NCBI RefSeq assembly: GCF_028816455.1
Contig: NZ_CP118246.1
Location: 1,054,001 to 1,118,000, forward strand
Direction: 5' to 3'
Length of the DNA stretch: 64,000 bases
Source: Devosia algicola
Lineage (GTDB): Bacteria > Pseudomonadota > Alphaproteobacteria > Rhizobiales > Devosiaceae
Numbering within the stretch: the stretch's first letter is position 1; every line of letters starts with the position of its first letter. Shown in pieces: positions 48,399 through 58,768 of the stretch. The translations under genes and the position numbers were made by a program. A model generated the notes under the pieces. It did not search any database, was not told the origin of the DNA, and saw only the letters and a program-made list of their open reading frames with translations.

Positions 48399-49667
48399 CT
48401 ATTGGACCTGGCGCATCACCAAAGTAGCGTTGGTGCCGCCAAATCCGAAGGAATTTGACAATGCGACATTAATTTCCCTCTCAAGCGCCACCTTGGGCAC
48501 CAGATTGATTTCAGTTTCCATCGACGGATTGTCAAGATTAAGGGTCGGTGGCGCAATATTGTCGCGAATTGCCAACAACGAGAAGATCGCTTCAACCGAC
48601 CCCGCGGCGCCTAACAAGTGCCCAACGGCAGATTTGGTCGAGGACATGGCAACGGTCGTTGCCGCATCACCCAGCATTCGGGTCACGGCACCAAGCTCGA
48701 TCTCATCGCCCAATGGCGTGGATGTGCCATGTGCATTGATATAGTCAATCTCGGCCGGGGTGATACCAGCGCGTTTTATCGCCGCTTGCATACAGCGATA
48801 GCCACCATCGCCGTCTTCAGAAGGGGCCGTAATATGATGCGCATCCCCCGAGAGGCCGTACCCAATGATCTCACCATAGATTTTGGCGCCACGCGCCTTG
48901 GCGCGCTCGTAATCTTCGAGCACCACAATGCCTGCACCCTCGCCCATGACGAACCCGTCACGAGCCTTGTCGTATGGTCGCGAGGCGATCTCGGGCGTGT
49001 CGTTAAAGCCGGTCGACAACGCGCGGCAAGCAGAAAAACCCGCCATTGCGAGTCGGTTGACACAACTTTCGGTACCCCCGGCAACCATCACATCAGCGTC
49101 GCCCAGCGCAATCAACCGCGACGCATCGCCGATGGCATGCGCGCCGGTCGAACAAGCGGTAACCACCGAATGATTGGGACCCTTGAGGCCAAAACGAATG
49201 GATACGTAGCCCGATGCAAGATTGATCAGCCGACCAGGAATAAAGAACGGACTGATCCGACGCGGGCCTTTTTCATGCAATGCAACAGATGCATCATAAA
49301 TGCCGCCGACACCGCCAATGCCCGAACCGATCAATACACCGGTGCGCTCCTGCTCGTCCTGAGTTTTTGGCTCAACCCCGGCGTCGGCAATCGCCTGCGT
49401 TGCAGCCGCCATGGCAAAGACAATGAATGGATCAACTTTGCGCTGATCCTTCACGTCCATCCAGTCGTCGGGGTTATATTTCCCCTCGGCATAATCCCCG
49501 AGAGGAATGCGCGCCGCAATCTGGCAGGCAATATCATCAACGCGGAAATCCTCGATGCGCTTGGCACCATTTTTTCCCGCCAGAATATTGGACCAAGTCG
49601 CCTCAATACCGCAGCCCAATGGACTGACAATACCCATTCCCGTCACGACAACGCGGCGCAATTCCAT
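48399..49667 (-). CDS. fabF: 3-oxoacyl-ACP synthase II
   Basis: A 422-residue condensing enzyme of fatty-acid elongation. The Cys-His-His triad is C172 in VTACSTGAHAIG, H313 in NAHGTSTPLGDE and H350 in KSAVGHLLGAAGS. The N-terminus RRVVVTGMGIVSPLG and length are standard. It lies 36 bases after acpP, its acyl carrier partner, in the fabD-fabG-acpP-fabF cluster. Confidence 0.97.
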   Translation of the reverse strand: MELRRVVVTGMGIVSPLGCGIEATWSNILAGKNGAKRIEDFRVDDIACQIAARIPLGDYAEGKYNPDDWMDVKDQRKVDPFIVFAMAAATQAIADAGVEPKTQDEQERTGVLIGSGIGGVGGIYDASVALHEKGPRRISPFFIPGRLINLASGYVSIRFGLKGPNHSVVTACSTGAHAIGDASRLIALGDADVMVAGGTESCVNRLAMAGFSACRALSTGFNDTPEIASRPYDKARDGFVMGEGAGIVVLEDYERAKARGAKIYGEIIGYGLSGDAHHITAPSEDGDGGYRCMQAAIKRAGITPAEIDYINAHGTSTPLGDEIELGAVTRMLGDAATTVAMSSTKSAVGHLLGAAGSVEAIFSLLAIRDNIAPPTLNLDNPSMETEINLVPKVALEREINVALSNSFGFGGTNATLVMRQVQ

Positions 49668-49703
49668 GATTTATCCTACCAGACTAGCAATAAACGGCAG
49701 GAA

Positions 49704-49940
49704 TCAGCCAACCGCCTTGGTCAGAAAGGACACTGCGTCCCCAAAAGTCTGGATAGATTCGGCTGCATCGTCTGGAATTTCGACTGAAAATTCTTCTTCG
49801 AAAGCCATCACCAACTCAACCTGATCAAGCGAATCGGCGCCCAGATCATCAATAAAGCTGGCCTTTTCGACCACTTTCTCGGCATCCACATTGAGGTGTT
49901 CCACAACGATTTTGCGGACCCGATCAGCGACATCGCTCAT
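49704..49940 (-). CDS. acpP: Acyl carrier protein
   Basis: A 78-residue acidic helical protein that carries growing acyl chains. The phosphopantetheine is attached to S37 in [18 protein letters not shown]. The sequence is typical of alphaproteobacterial AcpP ([23 protein letters not shown]). It sits between fabG and fabF on the same strand. Confidence 0.97.
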   Translation of the reverse strand: MSDVADRVRKIVVEHLNVDAEKVVEKASFIDDLGADSLDQVELVMAFEEEFSVEIPDDAAESIQTFGDAVSFLTKAVG

Positions 49941-50156
49941 GTTTGACTTCCCTTTTGAAATCGACGTATCGTTCGCTTCTTATTGGCGCATCGCCAAGTA
50001 TTCAAGCACGGTGTTGGCTTGCACACACCAACTGTAAGCGGGCGGCGCGGCACTCGCAAGATAGCTTGCCATGTTCAACAGCGGCGCCGATTAGCATACT
50101 TCTTTTGCCTTTGCCATAAGGCAGACCCCAGCTTTTTCCGCCTTTGTGCCGAACTG

Positions 50157-50894
50157 TCATATCATTGCCATGCCACCATTGACGTTTAGCGTGTGTCCTG
50201 TGATGTAACCCGCTGTGTCGCTTGCCAGAAAAACGGCGCAACCCGCAATTTCCTGCGCAGTGCCCAGCCGCCCCGATGGAATCGTTGAAAGTATCGAGTC
50301 GCGCTGCTTTTCATTGAGGTCGTCGGTCATGGCCGAGGCGATAAAGCCCGGCGCGATTGAATTGACCGTTATCCCGCGCGACGCCACTTCGTGCGCCAGC
50401 GCCTTGTTCATCCCGATCAGACCGGCCTTGGAGGCGGCATAATTGCCCTGCCCTGGATTCCCCATCACGCCGACCACCGAGGAAATGCCAATAATCCGGC
50501 CAAAACGCTGCTTCATCATACCCCGCAACACAGCGCGCGTGAGATGAAAGGCCGCCGTCAGATTGACCGCAAGCACCTCATCCCATTCCTCATTTTTCAT
50601 CCGCATGAACAGATTGTCGCGCGTCATGCCCGCATTGTTGATCAGGATATCAAGCCCGCCAAGCGCCGCTTCTGCGCTGGGCACCAGCTTGTCCACCTCA
50701 TCCAGCTTCGACAGGTTGCAGGGCAAAACCGCAACATTGCCGCCGATCTCGCTGGCAACGTCCTCAAGTGCACCAACCCGAGTGCCGCTCAACGCGACGG
50801 TGGCACCCGCCGCCGCCAGCCCCTTGGCAATCTCGCGGCCGATGCCGCCACTAGCACCCGTTACCAGCGCGCGTTTCCCAGACAAATCAAACAT
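50157..50894 (-). CDS. fabG: 3-oxoacyl-ACP reductase
   Basis: A 245-residue short-chain dehydrogenase that reduces 3-oxoacyl-ACP with NADPH. Motifs are TGASGGIGREIAKGL at 12-26, NNAG at 85-88, S138, and the catalytic Y151 and K155 in YAASKAG. The C-terminus AGYITGHTLNVNGGMAMI is the family standard. It lies 43 bases after fabD and about 215 bases before acpP; that gap holds no other gene I can see. Confidence 0.97.
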   Translation of the reverse strand: MFDLSGKRALVTGASGGIGREIAKGLAAAGATVALSGTRVGALEDVASEIGGNVAVLPCNLSKLDEVDKLVPSAEAALGGLDILINNAGMTRDNLFMRMKNEEWDEVLAVNLTAAFHLTRAVLRGMMKQRFGRIIGISSVVGVMGNPGQGNYAASKAGLIGMNKALAHEVASRGITVNSIAPGFIASAMTDDLNEKQRDSILSTIPSGRLGTAQEIAGCAVFLASDTAGYITGHTLNVNGGMAMI

Positions 50895-50937
50895 CTATGC
50901 ATTTCCAGTCAGAATCGAATTCAAATGGACAATGGGT

Positions 50938-51888
50938 TCAAGCCTGCAGTTCCGCGACCAACGCGTCAATATCGGTCGCGGTGCCTACCGCACTGGCGAC
51001 CAGATTGGAATCAATTCGTTTGGCCAGCCCGGTCAAGACCTTTCCGGTACCCAGCTCCAGAAGATGCGAGACCCCGCCGGGGCCGGCAAGCCACGAAATA
51101 CTTTCCGTCCAACGCACAACGCCCGTTACCTGCTCAATCAAGCGTTGGCGAATGTCTGTTGGCGTATCAATTGGGGTCGCAAGCACATTGGCGACAAGCG
51201 GCACCACCGGCGCACTCATCGTGACCTCGGCCAGCGCTGCCCCCATGGCGTCGGCTGCTGGTTGCATCAGCGAGCAGTGAAACGGCGCGCTGACCGGCAA
51301 CAGCAGCGCGCGTTTGGCACCATTGGCCTTGGCAATATCCAGTGCCCGTTCGACCGCACTAGTGGCACCCGAAATCACGACCTGGCCCGGCGCATTGTCA
51401 TTGGCCACGTCACAAACCTCGCCTTGACTGGCTTCTGCCGCAACTTCCCGCGCTGTTGGCAGGTCCAGCCCAAGCAAGACCGCCATCGCCCCTTGACCAA
51501 CCGGAACGGCCTTTTGCATTGCAAGCCCACGAGTCCGGAGCAAACGCGCCGTGTCCGCGAGACTGAATGTACCGGCCGCACATAGCGCTGAATATTCGCC
51601 CAACGAATGCCCGGCAACATAGGCGGCGCTATCAGCCAGTCTGACGCCTTTGCTCTCCAGCACACGCACGACCGCCATGCTGACCGCCATTAGGGCTGGT
51701 TGGGCATTTTCGGTCAGGCGCAGCTTATCCTCAGGACCGTCGAACATGGTCGCGGAGAGAGTCTCGCCCAATGCCGCATCCACCTCGTCGAATACCGCCT
51801 TGGCCTCGGGGTAAATTGTTGCTAATTCCTTGCCCATCCCGACTACCTGGCTACCTTGCCCGGGAAAAGTGAATGCGTGTTTGCTCAT
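50938..51888 (-). CDS. fabD: Malonyl-CoA:ACP transacylase
   Basis: A 316-residue enzyme that loads malonate onto ACP. The start at 51888 follows a GGAGG site and gives MSKHAFTFPGQGSQVVGMG; a longer frame to 51930 is not needed. The nucleophile is S95 in VAGHSLGEYSAL and the catalytic His is in SAPFHCSLMQPA. It is the first gene of the fatty-acid cluster on the minus strand, divergent from rpsF. Confidence 0.96.
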   Translation of the reverse strand: MSKHAFTFPGQGSQVVGMGKELATIYPEAKAVFDEVDAALGETLSATMFDGPEDKLRLTENAQPALMAVSMAVVRVLESKGVRLADSAAYVAGHSLGEYSALCAAGTFSLADTARLLRTRGLAMQKAVPVGQGAMAVLLGLDLPTAREVAAEASQGEVCDVANDNAPGQVVISGATSAVERALDIAKANGAKRALLLPVSAPFHCSLMQPAADAMGAALAEVTMSAPVVPLVANVLATPIDTPTDIRQRLIEQVTGVVRWTESISWLAGPGGVSHLLELGTGKVLTGLAKRIDSNLVASAVGTATDIDALVAELQA

Positions 51889-52236
51889 GTTGCCTCCGTT
51901 AAACATCAGATTGGCCCGACGCCTCGCCAATGTCCAGTTGCGCGGCGTTTGGCCAAACCGGCGACTGCTGTCAAGGGAGACAAGGACACGCGATGCCGAA
52001 ATGCCAGCGCCTGCTACTGGCTATTTCCCTTGCGTTTTCTCGTCTGCTCGCTTAATGGAACGCCAACATTCGTTTGGCCGGGGGCTGAACGGAGGGTTTG
52101 CGCATGCAAATAGGGTGAAATATCCCGGCCTCCCGTGTTCCCGCTCTTTGCAAGACTGCTTTGATGCCTTTCCGGTTTCAAAGAGGCTCCGCGCCTGACA
52201 GATGTTGAGTGAAACCCACTTAGAAAGGCGCTGTTT
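51889..52236. other. Divergent intergenic region between fabD and rpsF
   Basis: 348 bases that must hold promoters for the fatty-acid cluster (minus strand) and for the ribosomal S6 operon (plus strand). Short open frames occur but have no coding character. The rpsF leader is the natural place for the S6:S18 feedback site, but I could not identify its motif with confidence. Confidence 0.5.
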
Positions 52237-52611
52237 ATGGCCCTCTATGAGCATATCTTTTTAGCCCGCCAGGACGTTTCCGCCCAGCAGGTTGAAGAAT
52301 TGACGACTGCATTGACCGAAATTCTGACTGCCAATGGCGGTAAGGTCACCAAGAACGAATATTGGGGCCTGAAAGGCCTCTCTTACCGCATTCGCAAGAA
52401 TCGCAAGGCGCACTACTCGCTGATGAATATTGACGCACCGGCCACCGCCGTTGCCGAAATGGAACGCCAGATGCGCATCAACGAAGACATCCTGCGCTTC
52501 ATGACTGTTCGCATGGACGAACTTGAAGAAGGCCCCTCGGCAATGATGCAGAAGCGTGACCGTGACGACCGCCCCGATCGCGGCGGCGACCGTCGTCCGC
52601 GCCGCTTCTAG
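52237..52611 (+). CDS. rpsF: 30S ribosomal protein S6
   Basis: A 124-residue small-subunit protein that pairs with S18. The conserved opening [20 protein letters not shown] and [19 protein letters not shown] are present. The C-terminal about 25 residues are a charged disordered tail rich in Arg, Asp and Gly ([16 protein letters not shown]), common in alphaproteobacteria. It is first in the S6-S18-L9 operon. Confidence 0.97.
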   Translation: MALYEHIFLARQDVSAQQVEELTTALTEILTANGGKVTKNEYWGLKGLSYRIRKNRKAHYSLMNIDAPATAVAEMERQMRINEDILRFMTVRMDELEEGPSAMMQKRDRDDRPDRGGDRRPRRF

Positions 52612-52630
52612 GAACTAAGGAACAAAAGCT

Positions 52631-52885
52631 ATGGCAATTCGTGATCTAACAACCGCCCAAGCCCGCCGTCCCTTCCAGCGTCGGCGCAAGACCTGCCCGT
52701 TTTCGGGCGAAGGTGCACCCAAGATCGACTACAAGGACGTGCGCCTGCTTTCGCGCTATGTGTCCGAGCGCGGCAAGATCGTACCAAGCCGCATTACCGC
52801 TGTTTCGGCAAAGAAGCAGCGTGAACTGGCCCGCGCCATCAAGCGCGCGCGATTCATCGGCATCATGCCCTACGCGGTCAAGTAA
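52631..52885 (+). CDS. rpsR: 30S ribosomal protein S18
   Basis: An 84-residue basic protein. The S18 signature is [20 protein letters not shown] followed by [20 protein letters not shown]. It binds S6 on the 30S platform. It lies 19 bases after rpsF with an AAGGA-type ribosome site. Confidence 0.97.
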   Translation: MAIRDLTTAQARRPFQRRRKTCPFSGEGAPKIDYKDVRLLSRYVSERGKIVPSRITAVSAKKQRELARAIKRARFIGIMPYAVK

Positions 52886-52982
52886 GACCCCGCGCCCAGG
52901 CGGCGTACTATCGTTGGGGTCGCGAATGGTTTGCGGCTCCTAACCGTCCAGCAAGGGCGGGACAGCTCAAAGGATATATTCT

Positions 52983-53555
52983 ATGAAAGTGATCATGCTC
53001 GAGCGCATCGCGCGCACCGGCAACATTGGCGACGAAGTTGACGTCAAAGACGGCTTCGCCCGCAACTTCCTGTTGCCACAAGGCAAGGCACTACGCGCCA
53101 CCACCGCCAACCGTGAAAAATTCAAGGTCGAGCGCGTCAATATCGAAAAGCGCAACGACGAACGTCGTGAAGCTGCTGCCGGTATTGCCGAAGGACTTAA
53201 TGGCAAGACCATCATCATCATCCGTCAGGCCGGTGAAACCGGTCAGCTTTATGGCTCCGTCGCATCACGCGACATCGTCGAAGCTCTGGCCGCAGACGGC
53301 TTCACCGTTCAGCGCACCCAAGTCGATCTGGTTGACCCGATCAAGTCGGTTGGCATGCACACAGTGTCACTGAACCTGCATGCCGAAGTTGCTGTGTCGA
53401 TCAATGTGAACGTCGCTCGTTCCACCGACGAAGCCGCGCGTCAGGACCAGGGCGAAGATCTCACCGTCACGGTCTACGAAGACGACGTTGATGGCGATTT
53501 TGCTGCCGGTCAGAAAGATGCCCAGCAAGACGACCGCTTCGACGACGAAGCCTAG
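52983..53555 (+). CDS. rplI: 50S ribosomal protein L9
   Basis: A 190-residue protein. The N-terminal rRNA-binding domain reads [20 protein letters not shown] with [16 protein letters not shown], the L9 signature, and the long central helix (about 45-75) links to a C-terminal domain starting near [16 protein letters not shown]. It is about 40 residues longer than E. coli L9 owing to an acidic tail ([17 protein letters not shown] on), usual in alphaproteobacteria. A strong terminator follows. Confidence 0.96.
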   Translation: MKVIMLERIARTGNIGDEVDVKDGFARNFLLPQGKALRATTANREKFKVERVNIEKRNDERREAAAGIAEGLNGKTIIIIRQAGETGQLYGSVASRDIVEALAADGFTVQRTQVDLVDPIKSVGMHTVSLNLHAEVAVSINVNVARSTDEAARQDQGEDLTVTVYEDDVDGDFAAGQKDAQQDDRFDDEA

Positions 53556-53579
53556 TCAGCACGGACTGAACAATATTTT

Positions 53580-53609
53580 GGGTCGGGCATTGCCCGACCC
53601 TATTTTTTT
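53580..53609 (+). terminator. Rho-independent terminator of the rpsF-rpsR-rplI operon
   Basis: GGGTCGGGC, loop ATT, GCCCGACCC, then TATTTTTTT: a perfect 9-bp stem and a strong T-run, 25 bases after the rplI stop. Confidence 0.93.
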
Positions 53610-53830
53610 GGCCATTTGCTGAGCCGATCCGACCTGATGGTTGCGATGCGCGGTCCGACTCGGGCACAATGCCTGCTTGTACAATTGCAATGGCCAGCTG
53701 CCGTTTTCCCCGCTCATCACAGTGTTAACCTGCGGTTATCAACAATGGGAAACAAAGCGGACATGCGCGCGTTTCGTGAATCGACAGGCCTCCGACGCGT
53801 GGTTAAGAAGCAATAACTTTTGAGGCAGCA

Positions 53831-55317
53831 ATGGCAGAGATCGCGCGGCTACCAACGGCCGAGGACAAGGCTTTTCGTCTGGCCCCCCACAATGTGGAAG
53901 CCGAACAAGCGCTGCTGGGTGCCATTCTCGTCAACAATGAAGCCTTTTATCGCGTCTCGGATTTTCTCGAGCCCGACCATTTTTATGAGCCGATCCATCG
54001 CGAAGTTTATGAGGTAATCGGCAAATTTGTCCGCGCCGGCAAATCCGCCGATCCCATAACCATCAAGACGCACCTTCCCGAAGCGCTATTGGCCGACATG
54101 ACCATGGCCCAATATCTCGCGCGACTGGCTGCCGAAGCGACCACAGTACTCAACGCAGCAGATTACGGTCGCAGCGTTCATGATCTGGCGATCCGCCGCA
54201 GCCTGATTCTCATTGGCGAGGAAATGGTCTCGACCGCCTATGAGTCAGAAGTTGAAACCACCCCCGACAAGCAGATTGAAGAGGTGGAGGGAGCTCTGTT
54301 CCAACTCGCCGAAAAAGGTCGATATGACGGGGGGTTCCAAGGGTTCAACGCCGCCCTGAAAGACGCGATTCGCATGGCAGGCGATGCCTATAGTCGCGAC
54401 GGGAGCCTATCTGGCACTGCCACGGGTCTGTCCGATCTTGATCGGCTGATGGGCGGCCTGCAGCGTTCTGATCTGGTTATCCTGGCAGCACGTCCCGCCA
54501 TGGGCAAAACCTCTCTCGCCACCAACATTGCATTTCACGTCGCCAAGGAATGGCAGGCGGACGTCACCCCGGACGGTCGTAGCAAAACCGTCAATGGAGG
54601 TATTGTAGGCTTTTTCAGCCTGGAAATGAGCGCCGAACAATTGGCCACGCGTATCCTTGCCGAACAGGCCGAAATATCCTCCTCCGACATTCGCCGCGGC
54701 AATATTCACGAAAGCCAGTTCTCCAAACTCGTCGATGTATCCGCCCAGATGGCTCAGGTACCACTATACATTGACGATACCGGCGGCATCAGCGTCGCCC
54801 AACTTGCAGCGCGCGCGCGCCGCCTCAAGCGCCAAAAGGGTCTCGACCTGTTGATTGTCGACTATTTGCAGTTGCTCTCAGGCTCCAGCAAGGCCGCCAA
54901 CCAGAACCGAGTGCAGGAGCCTGACGGAGATTACGACCACGCTCAAGGCGTTGGCCAAGGAGCCTTGAAGTGCCTATTATCGCTCTGTCCCAGCTATCGC
55001 GTCAGGTCGAAAATCGTGATGACAAGCACCCACAATTGGCGGACTTGCGCGAATCGGGCTCTATCGAGCAAGACGCCGACGTCGTGCTTTTCGTTTACCG
55101 CGAAGAGTACTATCTAAAGAACAAGGAGCCCAAGGAGGGCTCACCAGACCATTTGGCTTGGCAAGGGGAAATGGAAAAAGTTTACGGCAAGGCCGAAGTC
55201 ATCATCGGCAAGCAGCGACATGGCCCCACTGGCACGGTACAACTCTCCTTTGAGGCGCAATATACGCGCTTTGGCAATCTGGCGCGCGCCGACTATCTGC
55301 CCGAGCGCATGGAATAG
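53831..55317 (+). CDS. dnaB: Replicative DNA helicase, two frameshifts
   Basis: The hexameric helicase of the replication fork, about 494 residues after repair. The N-terminal domain opens [20 protein letters not shown]; the ATPase has Walker [10 protein letters not shown] at 220-228 and Walker [16 protein letters not shown]. Two insertions lie 43 bases apart: at 54920-54921 CAGGAGCCTGACG for CAGGAGCTGACG, and at 54963-54964 AAGGAGCCTTGAAG for AAGGAGCTTGAAG. Repair restores [20 protein letters not shown] and [18 protein letters not shown]. Together they shift by two bases, so they do not cancel. A living cell needs dnaB, so the breaks are almost surely errors in the sequence. Confidence 0.95.
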
Positions 55318-55319
55318 GC

Positions 55320-56436
55320 ATGGCATTGCAATCCGGCCTCGGCGGTCACCTCACCATTGATCTTGGCGCTTTGGTGCGCAATTGGCGCGCTCTGGACAAG
55401 GTGAGCGCCGGTGCCTTGACCGGTGCTGTCATCAAGGCGGACGGCTATGGCGTTGGTATCGTGCCCGTGGCCAAATCGCTTTACGCCGCTGGTGCGCGAT
55501 TTTTTCACCGCCACCGTTGATGAGGCGGTTACAGTCCGCGCTGCGCTGCAGGATGCGCATATTTTCGTAATGAACGGATTGTATCCCGGCGCCGCCAATC
55601 TCTATGTCCGCCAAAATCTGATGCCGGTAATCTCCTCAATGGCGATGCTTGAGGAGTGGCTGGCCAAATGCATCGAGCGCAATGAGGCCTACCCCGCCGC
55701 CCTCCATTTTGACACGGGCATGAACCGGCTAGGCTTCCGGCTCAATGAAGCATCCATTGTACAGGAGCAAACCGAGAAGCTTGGCTTCGCGCCTCAGATG
55801 ATCATGAGTCATCTAGCCTGCGCCGATATGCCAAATCATGAGAAAAACCGCACGCAGCTCGCCCTGTTCCAGTCGGTCATCTCTCGTTTTCCCGGCATCC
55901 CCGCATCACTGGCCAATTCCGCCGGGGTCATGGCGGGGCGAGACTATCATTTTCAGATGGTGCGCCCCGGCGTAGCAATGTTCGGCGGCCGCGCCGTGAT
56001 CGGGCGCACAAATCCAATGGCCGCTGTCGTCACCCTTCACGCGCCTATCCTGCAGATCAAGGCCGCGCGCACCGGTGAAACTGTCGGCTACGGCGCGGGT
56101 ATCACATTGGCGCGCGAGACCAGACTGGCCATTGTTGGAATTGGCTACGCCGACGGCTTCTTCCGCGCCCTCTCCAGTTCAACCGGCCGCATGGGTGGCG
56201 CGGTTGCTGTACGCGGGCACATTTGTCCGGTCGTCGGTCGTGTGTCGATGGACCTTATCGCCGTTGATATCACCGAACTTGGCGACGACCTGCCAATTCC
56301 GGGCGAAGGCGTTGAAATTTTGGGGCCGAACATCGGCATCGACGATGTAGCCGATGCCGCCGGCACAATTGGCTATGAGGTGCTCACAGCACTCAAGGGA
56401 CGCTATACCCGCAGCTATGTCGGCGAAACCGAATAA
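55320..56436 (+). CDS. alr: Alanine racemase, frameshifted
   Basis: A PLP enzyme that makes D-alanine for the cell wall, about 371 residues after repair. The PLP lysine is K39 in TGAVIKADGYGVG; later marks are LHFDTGMNRLGFRL, MVRPGVAMFGG and TVGYGAGITL with the second catalytic Tyr, and RVSMDLIAVDIT. The frame breaks around 55495-55505 (GCGCGATTTTTTCACC): one T too many, or one GC pair missing; both restore FFTATVDEAVTVRAALQ. It is not at GAGCT. It follows dnaB by two bases. Confidence 0.92.
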
Positions 56437-56499
56437 TAACGTTCGCTATTTGTTCTTGCATAGTCGTGCTTTTCGCTCTATTGAAAACTCGGCATCAAA

Positions 56500-57907
56500 T
56501 TGGGACTATTTGTATTGGCCAGAACAAAATCCAGTTTCCTCTGTCAGGCATGCGGCGCCGTCTATAGCCGCTGGCACGGTCGATGCGAAGCCTGCGGTGA
56601 CTGGAATACGCTGGTTGAAGAACTCGCCGACAGCGGCGTTGGAGCCGGTCCCAAGGCCGCAAAGGCGGGCAGTCGCCCGGCCCAACTGGTGCCGCTATCC
56701 GGCGAAACCGAAAGCGCGGCACGAGTTGTAACAGGCATTGCCGAACTGGATCGTGTCACGGGTGGTGGCTTCGTCATGGGCTCGGCACTTCTCGTCGGCG
56801 GTGATCCCGGCATCGGCAAATCGACCCTCCTGCTTCAGGCAGCGGCTGCACTGGCAAATACAGGCAAGCGCGTCATCTATGTATCGGGCGAGGAAGCCGT
56901 GGCGCAGGTGCGCCTGAGGGCCCAGCGCCTTGGTCTGGGCGATGCAGACGTCATGTTGGCGGCCGAAACCAATGTTGAAATTATCCTCGCCACGCTCGAA
57001 GACGGCCCGGCGCCAGATCTTGTGATCATCGACTCCATTCAGACCCTGTGGACAGATCGCGTTGACAGCGCGCCCGGCACCGTTACCCAGGTTCGAACTT
57101 CAGGCTCAGGCCTTAACCCGCTTTGCCAAGAAAAGCGGCGCCGCTGTCGTATTGGTCGGTCACGTCACCAAAGACGGGCAGATCGCAGGTCCACGCGTTG
57201 TCGAGCATATGGTCGACGCGGTTCTCTATTTCGAAGGCGACACCAGTCACACCTTCCGCATCTTGCGCGGCGTCAAGAACCGCTATGGCGCGACCGACGA
57301 AATCGGCGTGTTTGAAATGACCATGCTGGGGCTGGCGCAAGTCGCCAACCCGTCGGCGCTGTTTCTCGATCAACGCGACGAGGGCGCAGCTGGCTCTGCC
57401 GTGTTCGCGGGCATGGAAGGCACACGTCCGCTACTAGTGGAAATTCAGGCGCTCGTCGCCCCCTCTCCGCTGGGCACGCCGCGACGAGCAGTCGTAGGTT
57501 GGGATTCTGCACGCTTGTCGATGGTGGTTGCGGTGCTGGAAACCCGCTGTGGTGTACGGATAGGCGCCAATGACATCTACCTCAATGTCGCGGGCGGCCT
57601 GAAGATCGGTGAGCCGGCAGCAGATCTCGCCGTGGCGGCCGCCTTGATTTCTTCGCTGACCGGATCACCCCTGCCCGCCGATGCAGTATATTTTGGCGAG
57701 ATTTCCCTGGCAGGCGGCATACGTCCGGTTGTGCACGGTTCGTTGCGCCTGCGCGAAGCCGAAAAACTCGGTTTCGGATCGGTTTCAACCGGAAAGCTGA
57801 GTTCAACGGATCGCAATGGCGGCCTGCAAATCGCTGAATATACCGCTCTTGCCGATCTCGTTGCCGGAATCGCGGCCAAGGGGCGACCTGCAGAAGCTGC
57901 CGAATAA
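56500..57907 (+). CDS. radA: DNA repair protein RadA, frameshifted
   Basis: A RecA-like branch-migration ATPase, about 468 residues after repair. It has an N-terminal zinc finger (C15, C18, C29, C32: CQACGAVYSRWHGRCEACGDW), Walker A GGDPGIGKSTLLLQ, a RadA-specific KNRYG (usually KNRFG) in VKNRYGATDEIG, and a C-terminal Lon-like domain (ANDIYLNVAGGLKIGEPAAD). The frame breaks at 57103-57104, where TTCAGGCTCAGG should be TTCAGCTCAGG, giving RTSAQALTRFAKKSGAAVV. The start is TTG: 56500 or, closer to other RadA proteins, 56515. Confidence 0.93.
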
Positions 57908-58045
57908 AAAATAGTTGCACCAATGTCATGCTTTCTGGGAACATCACCTGTCAGTGGCGTTCCCTCCCTTGGCAGAGGCGGACAAAGCGGCTAAACGATG
58001 CCCGAGATAGGCTCAGGGCAAACGCTGGGACGGGGCGAATACGAT

Positions 58046-58672
58046 ATGTTGACTGCATTTGACGTTGGAGTCGGGTTGCTCCTCCTGATCTCGGCCATTC
58101 TGGCGACCGCGCGCGGCTTGACCCGCGAAGTGCTCTCGTTGGCGACTTGGGCCGGATCTGCCGCAATCGCTGTGTACATGCTGCTTTATCACCCCGAGAT
58201 CGCGCAGAATTACATTGCCGATGAGACGGTGGCCAAGGTCGCTACGGTGGTAGTTACGTTCATCGTGTCGCTGATTGTTCTGCATCTGCTCACCATGCGT
58301 ATCGCCGATTTCGTGGTCGACAGTAAGATCGGGCCGATTGATCGCACTCTTGGCTTCATATTCGGCCTGCTCCGCGGCTTGCTCATCGCTATCGTTGTGG
58401 TGATCTTTGGCAATTGGCTTCTCGCCGGAAAATTGCCACCGGGCATTGCGGGTTCCCAGTCACTGCCCCATCTCACTCAGATGGGCGATACGCTGCGTAC
58501 AATGTTGCCAACTCAGCTTCAAACCCAGTTGGACAATTTGCTCAAGGGCAATATTTCTCGCACGGAAGATGGTTCGCCCTCCCCCGATGCGACAAGTGCC
58601 CCCTTGCCTGAAGAGGGCACTGACCAGACCGAAGACAGTAGTCCGTTTACCGATGCTGCCGTGCAGGGATAA
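58046..58672 (+). CDS. cvpA: CvpA-family membrane protein
   Basis: A 208-residue inner-membrane protein. The start at 58046 gives MLTAFDVGVGLLLLISAILA. Four hydrophobic helices occur at about residues 4-24, 34-50, 64-84 and 105-130, with the family segment GPIDRTLGFIFGLLRGLLIA. The acidic tail is disordered. CvpA proteins are needed for colicin V production in E. coli and for envelope stress resistance elsewhere. Its place just before purF is the classical one. Confidence 0.9.
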   Translation: MLTAFDVGVGLLLLISAILATARGLTREVLSLATWAGSAAIAVYMLLYHPEIAQNYIADETVAKVATVVVTFIVSLIVLHLLTMRIADFVVDSKIGPIDRTLGFIFGLLRGLLIAIVVVIFGNWLLAGKLPPGIAGSQSLPHLTQMGDTLRTMLPTQLQTQLDNLLKGNISRTEDGSPSPDATSAPLPEEGTDQTEDSSPFTDAAVQG

Positions 58673-58768
58673 CATGTTTGGCGGGCTGCCTGTCCGCCGC
58701 CCGATCCATCTTTTGGCGTCGGCGACCAAATGTCCAAAAACCAGTTCTGCGACAGTAGCAGGCATGGA

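Noticed and set aside
1620..57110. Programmed ribosomal frameshifting as the explanation for all GAGCT breaks
   Set aside because: The sites lack shared downstream structure or a rare codon and occur in unrelated genes on both strands, in homologues not known to need frameshifting.
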